From positions 5,518,001-5,582,000 of the forward strand of contig OY970235.1 of assembly GCA_963714145.1 (NCBI GenBank): DNA of 64,000 nucleotides. Direction: 5' to 3'. Position 1 is the first letter of the stretch. Each line of letters begins with the position of its first letter. This stretch comes from JBBWZH01 sp035544115 (GTDB taxonomy: Bacteria > Actinomycetota > Actinomycetes > Mycobacteriales > CADCTP01). The notes below the pieces were generated by a model, which saw only the letters and a list, made by a program, of their open reading frames with translations, did not search any database and had not been told where the DNA came from. Shown piece by piece: positions 9,425 through 16,546 of the stretch. The translations under genes and the position numbers were made by a program.

Positions 9425-10108
9425 CTAGCCCTGGCGCTGGCGCAGCCAGCGCAGGACGGCGGTGGACACCGCGGCCGGGTCGCGGCGCAGCGAGTGGTCG
9501 GCGCCCGGGATCAGCGTCACGCTCCGGCCGCGGGCCCGCGGCGGGACCCCGAACGGGTCGCGGTCGCCCTGCACGACCAGCACCGGGACGGCCGGCAGCG
9601 CCAGCTCGGCGAGCCGGTCCAGGTGCGGCCGCTGCGGCGGCCGGACCGGGAACGCCAGCGCGACGACGCCGGCCGCACCCACCGCCGCCGCGGTCCGGCA
9701 CGCCACCCGGGCGCCACTGGACCGGCCGCCCACGATCAGCAACCAGGACGCCGGGTCGCCGCCGGCCGGATCGGCCGGGAGCCCGCGCAGGTCGGTGCTG
9801 AGCTGGTGGACGACCGCGGTCCAGGCCTCGTCCAGGGTGCCGGCCGGCGGCGGGGCGCGCCGGCCGGCGACCCGGTACGGCTGCTCGACCAACGCCACGG
9901 CGAACCCGGCCGGGACGGCGGCGTCCCGGATCGCGACCAGGTCCGGCGCTCCGACACCGCCGCCGGCACCGTGCCCGAGCACCAGCAGCCCGCGCGCCGC
10001 GCCGGCCGGTCGGGACAGGTGCGCCCGGGCTTCCCCGCGCGGCGTCGGCACCGGCCGGATCTCCACCGGCACCGCCGGCGCGGCCCTGGGCACGCTCAGA
10101 CCGGGCAT
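9425..10108 (-). CDS. Alpha/beta hydrolase family protein
   Basis: A 227-residue protein with the fold's oxyanion region 'LLVLGHGAGGGVG', the nucleophile elbow 'GGRSSGARVA' (Ser of GxSxG-like GRSSG), an acid-containing strand 'VLVVQGDRDPFG', and the catalytic His in 'IPGADHSLRR'. It resembles the KAT8-subunit/TEX30-like and dienelactone-hydrolase-like esterases. The substrate is unknown. It starts 2 nt after the SRAP gene ends, so the pair is co-transcribed and probably coupled. Confidence 0.85.
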   Translation of the reverse strand: MPGLSVPRAAPAVPVEIRPVPTPRGEARAHLSRPAGAARGLLVLGHGAGGGVGAPDLVAIRDAAVPAGFAVALVEQPYRVAGRRAPPPAGTLDEAWTAVVHQLSTDLRGLPADPAGGDPASWLLIVGGRSSGARVACRTAAAVGAAGVVALAFPVRPPQRPHLDRLAELALPAVPVLVVQGDRDPFGVPPRARGRSVTLIPGADHSLRRDPAAVSTAVLRWLRQRQG

Positions 10109-10110
10109 GG

Positions 10111-10857
10111 TCAGAACAGGGTCTGCGCGACCGGGGCGGGCGAAACCGGGGCGATCAGGCCCGGGCCCTCGTTGGTCACGTTGCCGACCGCGGCGCCGAC
10201 CGGGCGCAGCTCGATGCCGGCGACCAGCTCCGGCGCGGGCGGGGCGAGCAGCGGGGCCGGGTCGCCGGCCGGGTCGAGCCAGCCGGCCCAGGCGGCCCGG
10301 GGCAGCAGCAGCGGCATCCGGTCGTGCACGGTCCTCAGCTCACCCACGGCGGCGGTGGTGATGATCGTGCAGGTGGTGACCTTGCCGGCCGGCCCGGACC
10401 AGAACTCGTACAGGCCGGCGAAGGCCAGCCCGGCCCGGTCGCCGGGGTTGAGGTAGGTCGGCTGCCGGCCGCCGTCCTCGCGGCGGGCCCACTCGTACCA
10501 GCCGTCGGCCGGCACCAGGCACCGCCGCCGGGCCAGCGCCAGCCGGAACACCGGGGTGGTGGCCACCGTCTCGACCCGCGCGTTGATCCGCTTCGCCGCG
10601 CCGGTCGCGTCCCGGGCCCAGGACGGCACCAGGCCCCAGCGCGCGGTCCGCAGGTGCCGGACCGGCGGGCCGCCGCGGTCGCCCGGCCGGGGCCGGTGCA
10701 CCACCACCGGCACCGGCTTGGTCGGCGCCACGTTGTAGTCCGCCACCGCCGGCTCGTCCGCCGCGTCGTCAGCTACCGCGTCCGCGCCGACCAGCTTCGC
10801 CTCGAAGTCGGCGAGCAGGTCGTCGAGGCTGCGCGCCTGCACATACCGACCGCACAC
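10111..10857 (-). CDS. SOS response-associated peptidase (SRAP/YedK, HMCES family)
   Basis: A 248-residue protein started at GTG 10857 so that the invariant Cys becomes residue 2 (M-CGRYVQ). That Cys forms a thiazolidine crosslink with abasic sites in single-stranded DNA after Met removal. Other family motifs: 'ADYNVAPTKPVPVV', 'LVPSWARDATGAAKRINARV', 'RRCLVPADGWYEW' with the conserved Glu, and 'VHDRMPLLL' with the active-site His region. The start is supported by a TACGGT box 6 nt upstream, implying a leaderless mRNA. A 32-codon upstream extension in frame would bury the catalytic Cys and is rejected. Confidence 0.92.
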   Translation of the reverse strand: MCGRYVQARSLDDLLADFEAKLVGADAVADDAADEPAVADYNVAPTKPVPVVVHRPRPGDRGGPPVRHLRTARWGLVPSWARDATGAAKRINARVETVATTPVFRLALARRRCLVPADGWYEWARREDGGRQPTYLNPGDRAGLAFAGLYEFWSGPAGKVTTCTIITTAAVGELRTVHDRMPLLLPRAAWAGWLDPAGDPAPLLAPPAPELVAGIELRPVGAAVGNVTNEGPGLIAPVSPAPVAQTLF

Positions 10858-10863
10858 ACGCCG

Positions 10864-10869
10864 ACCGTA
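10864..10869 (-). promoter_or_regulatory. -10 box TACGGT of a leaderless promoter
   Basis: Read on the minus strand, TACGGT ends 6 nt before the GTG at 10857 of the SRAP gene. It fits TANNNT. Confidence 0.5.
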
Positions 10870-10966
10870 CCGGCCGGCATCGACTCCCGGCGGAGCCGCC
10901 CGGTAGTCGCCCCTTTGCCCGACCCCTACCACTCTGCGAAGATGCCCGGACACGGGAGGAGCCAGC

Positions 10967-11182
10967 GTGTGGTCTGTTGCGGTTGATCAGAGCAGGTGCA
11001 TGGGAACCGGGCTGTGCGCCGGGACGCGGCCGGACCGGTTCGTCCTGGCCGACGGGCGGGCCCGGCCGGTCACCGACCAGGTCGAGCCGGACCAGGAGGT
11101 GCTGGACATCGCCGAGACCTGCCCGACCGAGGCGATCAGCGTCCGGGACGCGGACGGCACGCTGCTCGCCCCAGAAGTGTGA
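10967..11182 (+). CDS. Single-cluster ferredoxin, 3Fe-4S/4Fe-4S actinobacterial type
   Basis: A 71-residue protein with 'SRCMGTGLC' and a later 'ETCPTEAI'. The first motif has two cysteines separated by five residues with the middle position not Cys (Thr/Gly), so a [3Fe-4S] cluster ligated by three cysteines is likely, as in the small ferredoxins that feed cytochromes P450. No P450 or ferredoxin reductase is in the window, so its partner is unknown. GTG start with GGGAGGAG spaced 6 nt. Upstream, TTGCCC-N17-GAAGAT is a plausible promoter. The stop codon lies at the first base pairs of a 107-bp tandem repeat. Confidence 0.88.
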   Translation: MWSVAVDQSRCMGTGLCAGTRPDRFVLADGRARPVTDQVEPDQEVLDIAETCPTEAISVRDADGTLLAPEV

Positions 11183-11392
11183 GCGCAGGTCGGCCGCGGC
11201 GGCGCCTGGACCGGCGCAACGCGCCCAGCGCGTCGCGACGGGAAGGCGTCGACTCAGCGGCCGACCGGAGCGAACCGGAGACACAGTGAGCGCAGGTTGG
11301 CCGCGGCGGCGCCTGGACCGGTGCGACGCGCCCAGCGCGTCGCGACGGGAAGGCGTCGACTCAGCGGCCGGCCGGAGCGAACCGGAGACACA
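11179..11392 (+). repeat. 107-bp tandem duplication upstream of aroA
   Basis: Two near-identical 107-bp copies, 11179-11285 and 11286-11392, followed by a third GTGAG at 11393. I count four base differences. The unit length is not a multiple of three, and its first copy begins inside the last codons of the ferredoxin gene. It contains small GTCGCGAC and CGTCGAC(T) palindromic elements. No coding function is evident; it fills the space between the ferredoxin gene and aroA. Confidence 0.92.
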
Positions 11393-11428
11393 GTGAGTGC
11401 CGGCACCGATCCGAGGGAGGCATCGTCC

Positions 11429-12754
11429 ATGCGGGACACTGGCCCCGTGCAACCGCTGCCCGACCCGTGGCCGGCGCCCCCGGCGACCACCCCGGTGGAC
11501 GCCGTCATCACGGTGCCCGGCTCCAAGTCGGTGACCAACCGGGCGCTGGTGCTGGCCGCGCTGGCCGATGCGCCGTCGCTGATCCGCCGGCCGCTGCGGG
11601 CCCGGGACACCGAGTTGATGGCCGCCGCGCTGACCGCGCTCGGCGCCGAGGTGACCGCGGCCGGCGAAGACTGGCAGGTCACCCCGGCGACGCTGCGCGG
11701 CCCGGCCACGGTTGACGTCGGGCTGGCCGGCACGGTGCTGCGGTTCGTCCCGCCGGTGGCCGCGCTGGTGATCGGCCGGGTCGACTTCGACGGCGACCCG
11801 CGGGCCCGGGAACGGCCGGTCGGCCCGCTGCTGTCGGCGCTGCGCGCGCTCGGCGCCGCGGTGGACGACGACGGCCGCGGCGCGCTGCCGTTCACCCTGC
11901 ACGGCGCCGGCGGGTTGCCCGGCGGCACCGCGGTGATCGACGCGTCCAGCTCCAGCCAGCTGGTCAGTGGGCTGCTGCTGGCCGCGCCCCGGTTCGAGGA
12001 GGGCCTGGTGCTGCGGCACGTCGGGCCACCGGTGCCGAGCAGCCTGCAGCTGGCGATGACCGCGCAGATGCTCCGCGACGCCGGCGTCCCGGTGGACGAC
12101 ATGTCCACTCCGGACGGTCGCGAGTGGACGGTCAAGCCCGGCCCGCTGGCTGGTCGGGAGATCCTGGTGGCGCCGGACCTGTCCACCGCGGCGCCGTTCG
12201 CGGCCGCGGCGCTGGCCACCGGTGGCCGGGTGCACCTGCCCGGCTGGCCGGGCCGCTCGTTCCAGCCCGGCGACCTGCTGCCCGGCCTGCTCATCCGGAT
12301 GGGCGCGCAGTGCACTGTGGACGGTACCGGGCTGACGGTGACCGCGGGCGCGGCGATCCTCGGGCTGGACGCCGACCTGGCCGACGGCACCGAACTGGTG
12401 CCGGTGCTGGCCGCGCTGGCCGCGCTGGCCGACGGCCCGTCCACATTCCGCGGCATCGGGCACATGCGCGGGCACGAGACCGACCGGCTGGCCGCGCTGG
12501 CCCGGGAACTGACCAGCCTCGGCGGCGCGGTCACCGAGACCGCCGACGGCCTGCGGATCGAGCCGCGGCCGCTGCACGGCGGCGTCTTCCACACCTACCA
12601 CGACCACCGGCTGGCGATGGCCGCCGCCGTGCTCGGCCTCGCCGTCCCCGGCATCCAGGTCGAGAACATGGCCACCACCGGCAAGACCGACCCCGCGTTC
12701 ACCGACCGCTGGCTGGCCATGCTCGGCCCCGGCGCGGCTGGGCCAGGTCGCTGA
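11429..12754 (+). CDS. aroA: 3-phosphoshikimate 1-carboxyvinyltransferase (EPSP synthase)
   Basis: A 441-residue enzyme of the shikimate pathway that joins PEP to shikimate-3-phosphate. Visible motifs: 'VPGSKSVTNRALVLAALA' (substrate Lys/Ser/Arg near the N terminus), 'GLAGTVLRFVPPVAAL' (PEP loop), 'RARERPVGPLLSALRALGA', 'SSSSQLVSGLLLAAP', 'LADGTELVPVLAALAALA' with the usual Asp replaced region, 'RGHETDRLAAL' and 'YHDHRLAMAAAVLGL'. ATG 11429 is chosen because GGGAGG lies 8 nt upstream; a GTG at 11393 would place the start at the repeat junction. rsgA follows after 2 nt. Confidence 0.93.
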   Translation: MRDTGPVQPLPDPWPAPPATTPVDAVITVPGSKSVTNRALVLAALADAPSLIRRPLRARDTELMAAALTALGAEVTAAGEDWQVTPATLRGPATVDVGLAGTVLRFVPPVAALVIGRVDFDGDPRARERPVGPLLSALRALGAAVDDDGRGALPFTLHGAGGLPGGTAVIDASSSSQLVSGLLLAAPRFEEGLVLRHVGPPVPSSLQLAMTAQMLRDAGVPVDDMSTPDGREWTVKPGPLAGREILVAPDLSTAAPFAAAALATGGRVHLPGWPGRSFQPGDLLPGLLIRMGAQCTVDGTGLTVTAGAAILGLDADLADGTELVPVLAALAALADGPSTFRGIGHMRGHETDRLAALARELTSLGGAVTETADGLRIEPRPLHGGVFHTYHDHRLAMAAAVLGLAVPGIQVENMATTGKTDPAFTDRWLAMLGPGAAGPGR

Positions 12755-12756
12755 CG

Positions 12757-13803
12757 GTGCGGGCCGGGCGCGGCGGCGGGACGCTGGACGAGCACCAGTC
12801 CGGCCGCGACGCCGCGCACCGGACGCCGAGCGGCCGGTTCGACGAGGACGACGTCCGGGTCCGGCCCGGCCGCGGCACCCGCCCGCGCAGCCGGCTGCGG
12901 CCGCTGCACCTGGACGCCACCGGCGGGTTCGTCACCGCGGTCGACCGGGGCCGCTACACCTGCCTGGTGGCCGACCGCGCGGTAACCGCCGCCCGGGCCC
13001 GTGAGCTGGGCCGCAAGTCGGTTGTGGTGGGCGACCGGGTGGCGCTGGTCGGTGACCTGACCGGCGAGGACGGCACGCTGGCCCGGATCGTCCGGGTCGA
13101 GGAGCGCAGCACGGTACTGCGCCGGACCGCCGACGACGACGACCCGTACGAGCGGGTGGTGGTGGCCAACGCCGACCAGCTGGTGATCGTCACCTCGCTG
13201 GCCGACCCGCCGCCGCGGACCGGGCTGATCGACCGCTGCGTGGTCGCCGCGTACGTCGGTGGCCTGGAGCCGCTGCTCTGCCTGACCAAGTCGGACCTGG
13301 CCACCCCGGACGCGCTGCTGGCCGAGTACGCCGCGCTCGGCCTGGCCGCGGTGACCACGCAGCGGGGCACCGAGCCGGCCGAGCTGCGGGCCCGGCTGGC
13401 CGACCAGATGAGCGTCCTGATCGGGCACTCCGGCGTCGGCAAGTCGACGCTGGTCAACGCGCTGGTGCCGGCGGCGGCGCGGGCCACCGGCGTGGTCAGC
13501 GCGATCGGCCGGGGCCGGCACACGTCCTCCTCGGCGGTGGCGCTGCCGCTGGCCGGCGGCGGCTGGGTGATCGACACCCCGGGCATCCGCTCGTTCGGGC
13601 TGGCCCACGCGACGCCGGCCGATCTGCTCGTCGCCTTCCCCGACCTGGCCGGCGGCGCCGAGGGCTGCCCGCCCGGCTGCGCGCACGGGTCCGCCGCCGA
13701 CGGCTGCACGCTGGACGCCTGGGTCGCCGCCGGGCACGCCGCCCCGGCCCGGCTCGACTCCTTCCGCCGCCTGCTCGCCGCCCGGACCGCCCCGGACGCC
13801 TGA
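12757..13803 (+). CDS. rsgA: Ribosome small subunit-dependent GTPase A
   Basis: A 348-residue circularly permuted GTPase: G4 'LCLTKSD' precedes G1 'GHSGVGKSTLVNAL', then 'RGRHTSS' (G2-like) and G3 'WVIDTPGIRSFGL'. An N-terminal OB domain and a C-terminal zinc site 'CPPGCAHGSAADGC' complete the family layout. It assists late maturation of the 30S ribosome. The GTG start lies 2 nt after the aroA stop, so the genes form an operon, an arrangement common in actinobacteria. The N-terminal about 45 residues are Arg/Gly/Asp-rich and longer than in enterobacterial RsgA. Confidence 0.93.
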   Translation: MRAGRGGGTLDEHQSGRDAAHRTPSGRFDEDDVRVRPGRGTRPRSRLRPLHLDATGGFVTAVDRGRYTCLVADRAVTAARARELGRKSVVVGDRVALVGDLTGEDGTLARIVRVEERSTVLRRTADDDDPYERVVVANADQLVIVTSLADPPPRTGLIDRCVVAAYVGGLEPLLCLTKSDLATPDALLAEYAALGLAAVTTQRGTEPAELRARLADQMSVLIGHSGVGKSTLVNALVPAAARATGVVSAIGRGRHTSSSAVALPLAGGGWVIDTPGIRSFGLAHATPADLLVAFPDLAGGAEGCPPGCAHGSAADGCTLDAWVAAGHAAPARLDSFRRLLAARTAPDA

Positions 13804-13825
13804 GCCGGGCCTACCGGAGCCGGGC

Positions 13826-14806
13826 TTACCGGAGCCGGCTGGTGCGCAGCGCGGTGGCGGTGAACGGGGTCAGCGTGGCCGGGTCGACCTGGTCGCGCGG
13901 GAGCCAGGCGACCCGGTCGGTGCTGCCGTCCAGTTCGGTCACGCCGAGCGACCCGCCGAGGACCGCCAGCCGGTAGAGGATGCGGATCGGGTGCGCCTCC
14001 ACCCGCTGCCCGTCCCGGTCGAAGTCGAGCCGCTCGGCGTCCACGTCGAGCAGCTCGGCGACCTCGACGTCCAGCCCGGTCTCCTCCCGGGTCTCCCGGA
14101 TCACCGCGTCGGCCGGGCGCTCGCCGAAGGTGAGCCCACCGCCGGGCAGCGTCCACAGGCCGCGGTACACGCCGCGGGCCAGCCGGGTGAGCAGCACCTC
14201 GTCCCCGGCCGCGGCCAGACCGTACGCGGCGACCCGCTGCTCGCGCCGGGTCGGCGCGGTGAACACGTCCACCCAGCCGCCGGTGCGCCAGTACTCGCCG
14301 GCCTCCCGGGCCAGCAGCTGCTCGTCCACCAGGTAGCGGCGCAGCGCGACGTGATCGTCCGGGTACCAGGCCCGCAGCATCGCGTTGACCTCGCGTTCCG
14401 GATACCGCACGCCCGGCTCGAAGGTGCTGGCAATGTGCTCCAGCACGACCCGGCGCTTGCCCCGGGCGGCCGGAACGTGCACCAGCTGCCCGTCCCGAAC
14501 GAACGTGCGCAGCACCGCCGCCGCGGCCGGGTCGCTGACCCCGTGGTCCTCCACCGGACGCGGCGGGGTCTCGGCCCGCGCGGCCTCGGCGAACTGCTCG
14601 TCCGCCAGCCGCAGCTGCCCGGAGCCGCTGGAGACCAGGCCGCCCGCCTCGAGCCGGCGCAGCGCCGCCGCCACATCCCGCGGCTCCAGCCCGCTGGCCC
14701 GCACCACCTCGGTCGGCGTGCGGGCGCCCAGCGCGAGCGCGGCCACCACCCGCATCCGGTCCGGCTCGGCGAGCAGCCCCACCAGCCGTCGTGACTCGCC
14801 TGCCAT
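13826..14806 (-). CDS. HTH-DUF2087-Nudix fusion protein
   Basis: A 326-residue three-part protein. Residues about 1-75 form an ArsR/MarR-like winged helix ('ALGARTPTEVVRASGLEPRD'). Residues about 95-180 match DUF2087 ('RVVLEHIASTFEPGVRYPER', 'LRRYLVDEQLLAREAGEYWR'). Residues about 195-326 are a Nudix hydrolase with the box 'GGGLTFGERPADAVIRETRE' continuing ETGLDV. This suggests a regulator whose Nudix domain senses or hydrolyses a nucleotide-type ligand, as in NrtR-type regulators, but with a different HTH. The ATG has a TACCGT box 6 nt upstream (leaderless) and only 23 bp separate it from the divergent hisN start. Confidence 0.85.
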   Translation of the reverse strand: MAGESRRLVGLLAEPDRMRVVAALALGARTPTEVVRASGLEPRDVAAALRRLEAGGLVSSGSGQLRLADEQFAEAARAETPPRPVEDHGVSDPAAAAVLRTFVRDGQLVHVPAARGKRRVVLEHIASTFEPGVRYPEREVNAMLRAWYPDDHVALRRYLVDEQLLAREAGEYWRTGGWVDVFTAPTRREQRVAAYGLAAAGDEVLLTRLARGVYRGLWTLPGGGLTFGERPADAVIRETREETGLDVEVAELLDVDAERLDFDRDGQRVEAHPIRILYRLAVLGGSLGVTELDGSTDRVAWLPRDQVDPATLTPFTATALRTSRLR

Positions 14807-14812
14807 GCCTCG

Positions 14813-14822
14813 ACGGTAGCGT
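14813..14822. promoter_or_regulatory. Back-to-back leaderless -10 boxes sharing two bases
   Basis: Minus-strand TACCGT (14818-14813) is 6 nt from ATG 14806; plus-strand TAGCGT (14817-14822) is 7 nt from ATG 14830. The two boxes overlap by TA at 14817-14818. The 23-bp gap therefore holds both core promoters, and the -35 regions must lie inside the opposite coding sequences. Confidence 0.55.
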
Positions 14823-14829
14823 GCCCGCC

Positions 14830-15654
14830 ATGCCGGACGCTCCCCGAAACGACGACCTGACGCTCGCACTGCGGCTGGCCGATCTGGCCGACCAGGTGAC
14901 GATGGCCCGGTATCAGGCCAGCGATCTGCTGGTCGAGACAAAACCGGACCTCAGCCCGGTGAGCGACGCGGACCGGGCGGTGGAGCGCGAGGTCCGGGCG
15001 GTGCTGGCCGGGCAGCGGCCGGACGACGCGGTGCTCGGCGAGGAGTTCGGCGCCTCCGGCGGCGGCAGCCGGCGCTGGGTGCTGGACCCGATCGACGGGA
15101 CCAAGAACTACGTCCGCGGTGTCCCGATCTGGGCCACCCTGATCGCGCTGATGGACGGCGATCAGGTGCTGGCCGGGGTGATCAGCGCGCCGGCGCTGGG
15201 CCGGCGCTGGTGGGCCGCCCTGGGTGCCGGCGCCTGGGGCAGCGCGCTGGGCGGTGCGCCGCGCCGGTTGCGGGTCTCCGGAGTGGGCACGCTGGCCGAC
15301 GCCAGCCTGGCGTACTCCTCGCTGGAGGGTTGGTCGGCCCGGGGCCGGCTCGGCGGGCTGCTCGCGCTGATCGAACAGGTCTGGCGCAACCGCGGCTTCG
15401 GCGACTTCTACATCTACACGCTGCTGGCCGAGGGCGCCGTCGACATCGCGGCCGAGCCCGAGGTCTCGCTCTGGGACCTGGCCCCGCTGGCGCTGCTGGT
15501 GACCGAGGCCGGCGGCCGGTTCACCGACCTGGCCGGCCGGGACGGCCCGGCCGGCGGCAGTGCCGTCGCCAGCAACGGTCGGCTGCATGCGCCGGCCCTC
15601 GGGTACCTCGGGCTGCCCGCACCCGATGCCCGCACCGGGACCGGCGCCGGCTGA
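14830..15654 (+). CDS. hisN: Inositol monophosphatase family protein, probable histidinol-phosphatase
   Basis: A 274-residue metal-dependent phosphatase. 'AVLGEEFG' (metal-binding Glu), 'WVLDPIDGTKNYVRGVPIWA' (DPxDGTxN motif) and 'EVSLWDLAPLALLVTEAGG' (WDxAP motif) are the three signature blocks of the IMPase family. The YVRGVP variant and length fit actinobacterial HisN, which dephosphorylates histidinol phosphate; inositol-1-phosphatase activity is the alternative. The start is fixed by a leaderless -10 box 7 nt upstream. Confidence 0.87.
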   Translation: MPDAPRNDDLTLALRLADLADQVTMARYQASDLLVETKPDLSPVSDADRAVEREVRAVLAGQRPDDAVLGEEFGASGGGSRRWVLDPIDGTKNYVRGVPIWATLIALMDGDQVLAGVISAPALGRRWWAALGAGAWGSALGGAPRRLRVSGVGTLADASLAYSSLEGWSARGRLGGLLALIEQVWRNRGFGDFYIYTLLAEGAVDIAAEPEVSLWDLAPLALLVTEAGGRFTDLAGRDGPAGGSAVASNGRLHAPALGYLGLPAPDARTGTGAG

Positions 15655-15690
15655 CGGCAACTGCCCCCGGTGCCGGGCGCCCCTCGCGGG

Positions 15691-15856
15691 TGACGGGCTC
15701 GGTCGCCCGGTGACGGGTTCGGTCGCCCGGTGACGGGTTCGGTCGCCCGGTGACGGGTTCGGTCGCCCGGTGACGGGTTCGGTCGCCCGGTGACGGGTTC
15801 GGTCGCCCGGTGACGGCTGTCAGCCGTCACCGGCGGCGCAAACCCGTCACCGGCGG
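15691..15856. repeat. 20-bp tandem array with inverted copy, probable bidirectional terminator
   Basis: Five full copies of GGTCGCCCGGTGACGGGTTC occupy 15701-15800, flanked by partial copies. The array ends in a 13-bp perfect inverted repeat, CCGGTGACGGCTG-T-CAGCCGTCACCGG (about 15807-15833), and an inverted CCCGTCACCGG at about 15843. The inverted ends can pair with the GTGACGGG of any unit. It lies between the convergent hisN and vapC genes. Confidence 0.85.
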
Positions 15857-15881
15857 GAGGACGGCGTCACCGCGGGTGTGG

Positions 15882-16271
15882 TCAGGCGAGTTCCAGGTCG
15901 GTGAGGCGGGCCAGCAGGATGAAGTCGCGGTCGGCGGCGAGGACCGCGGCGCCGATCCGGATAGCGACCGCGGCGACCAGGCAGTTGGTCAGCGAGCGCA
16001 CCGCCTCGCCCTGACGCTGGCAGCTACGGTGCAGCCGGGCCGCGGTCTCCCAGTCCAGCGGGCCGACCGGGACGTGTTCCATCGCGGCCAGCATCCGGCG
16101 CAGCTGAACGTCGTCGGTCTCGTTCCGGGCGCCGGCCAGCAGCTCCATGTGCACCACGTCGGTGGTGGCCAGCACCGCGTCCGCGGCCAGCAGTTCACGC
16201 AGCCGGAAGTGGGCTCCGCTGCCGGTGCCGCGCAGGTACTCCGTCCAGGCGGAGGTGTCGACCAGGATCAC
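15882..16271 (-). CDS. vapC: VapC-family toxin (PIN-domain ribonuclease)
   Basis: A 129-residue PIN domain: 'MILVDTSAWTEYLRG' (first acidic residue), 'TTDVVHMELLAGARNE' (second), 'SLTNCLVAAVAIRIG' where many VapCs have an Asp, and 'VLAADRDFILLARLTDLELA' (fourth). It should cleave RNA with Mg2+ when not bound by its antitoxin. The third canonical acidic residue, usually in a DCLIA-type motif, reads NCLVA here, so one metal ligand is substituted by Asn. It starts 25 nt after the vapB stop. Confidence 0.88.
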   Translation of the reverse strand: MILVDTSAWTEYLRGTGSGAHFRLRELLAADAVLATTDVVHMELLAGARNETDDVQLRRMLAAMEHVPVGPLDWETAARLHRSCQRQGEAVRSLTNCLVAAVAIRIGAAVLAADRDFILLARLTDLELA

Positions 16272-16296
16272 GACGCTCCCGCGCCGGCCGGCCAGG

Positions 16297-16509
16297 TCAC
16301 CCCCGCTCGGTGAGCGTGGGCCGGCGCATCCGATCGAGGTCGCCGCTCCAGCCGACGCCCTGCATGGCCAGGATCTCGGCCCGGGTCATCGGCTCGCCGA
16401 GCAGCCGGCGCAGCGCGAAGTCGACCGCGGCGCGCTTGGACGCGAGACCGAACCGGCGCATCACGCGCTGCACCAGCTCCTCATCGATGTCTATGTTGGT
16501 CCGCGACAC
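16297..16509 (-). CDS. vapB: VapB-family antitoxin
   Basis: A 70-residue protein starting at GTG 16509 (MSRTNIDIDEELVQRVM). The first 40 residues form a ribbon-helix-helix DNA-binding domain with 'FGLASKRAAVDFALRRLL', and the rest, including 'MQGVGWSGDLDRMR', is the VapC-binding tail; this is the common type II VapB of actinobacteria. A longer frame to 16578 is rejected because the operator and -10 box lie within it. It is the first gene of the vapBC operon and presumably represses it. Confidence 0.88.
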   Translation of the reverse strand: MSRTNIDIDEELVQRVMRRFGLASKRAAVDFALRRLLGEPMTRAEILAMQGVGWSGDLDRMRRPTLTERG

Positions 16510-16516
16510 GTGCGCC

Positions 16517-16536
16517 AACGTACACCGGGTGGTGTA
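16517..16536 (-). promoter_or_regulatory. vapBC promoter/operator: leaderless -10 and TACACC-N4-GGTGTA palindrome
   Basis: The minus strand has TACGTT (16522-16517) 7 nt before GTG 16509. Overlapping its upstream edge is the perfect inverted repeat TACACC-GGGT-GGTGTA (16521-16536). Toxin-antitoxin complexes normally repress their own promoter at such a site. Confidence 0.65.
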
Positions 16537-16546
16537 TGCCGGTGCA

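Noticed and set aside
10858..10953. N-terminal extension of the SRAP protein
   Set aside because: The catalytic Cys must be residue 2 after the initiator Met; the GTG at 10857 provides this.
11297..11428. Upstream aroA starts inside the 107-bp repeat
   Set aside because: ATG 11429 has a good Shine-Dalgarno and gives the normal N-terminus; the upstream codons lie in duplicated non-coding DNA.
15701..15816. Regular 20-bp repeats as a CRISPR array
   Set aside because: Units are directly adjacent with no unique spacers, and no cas genes are near.
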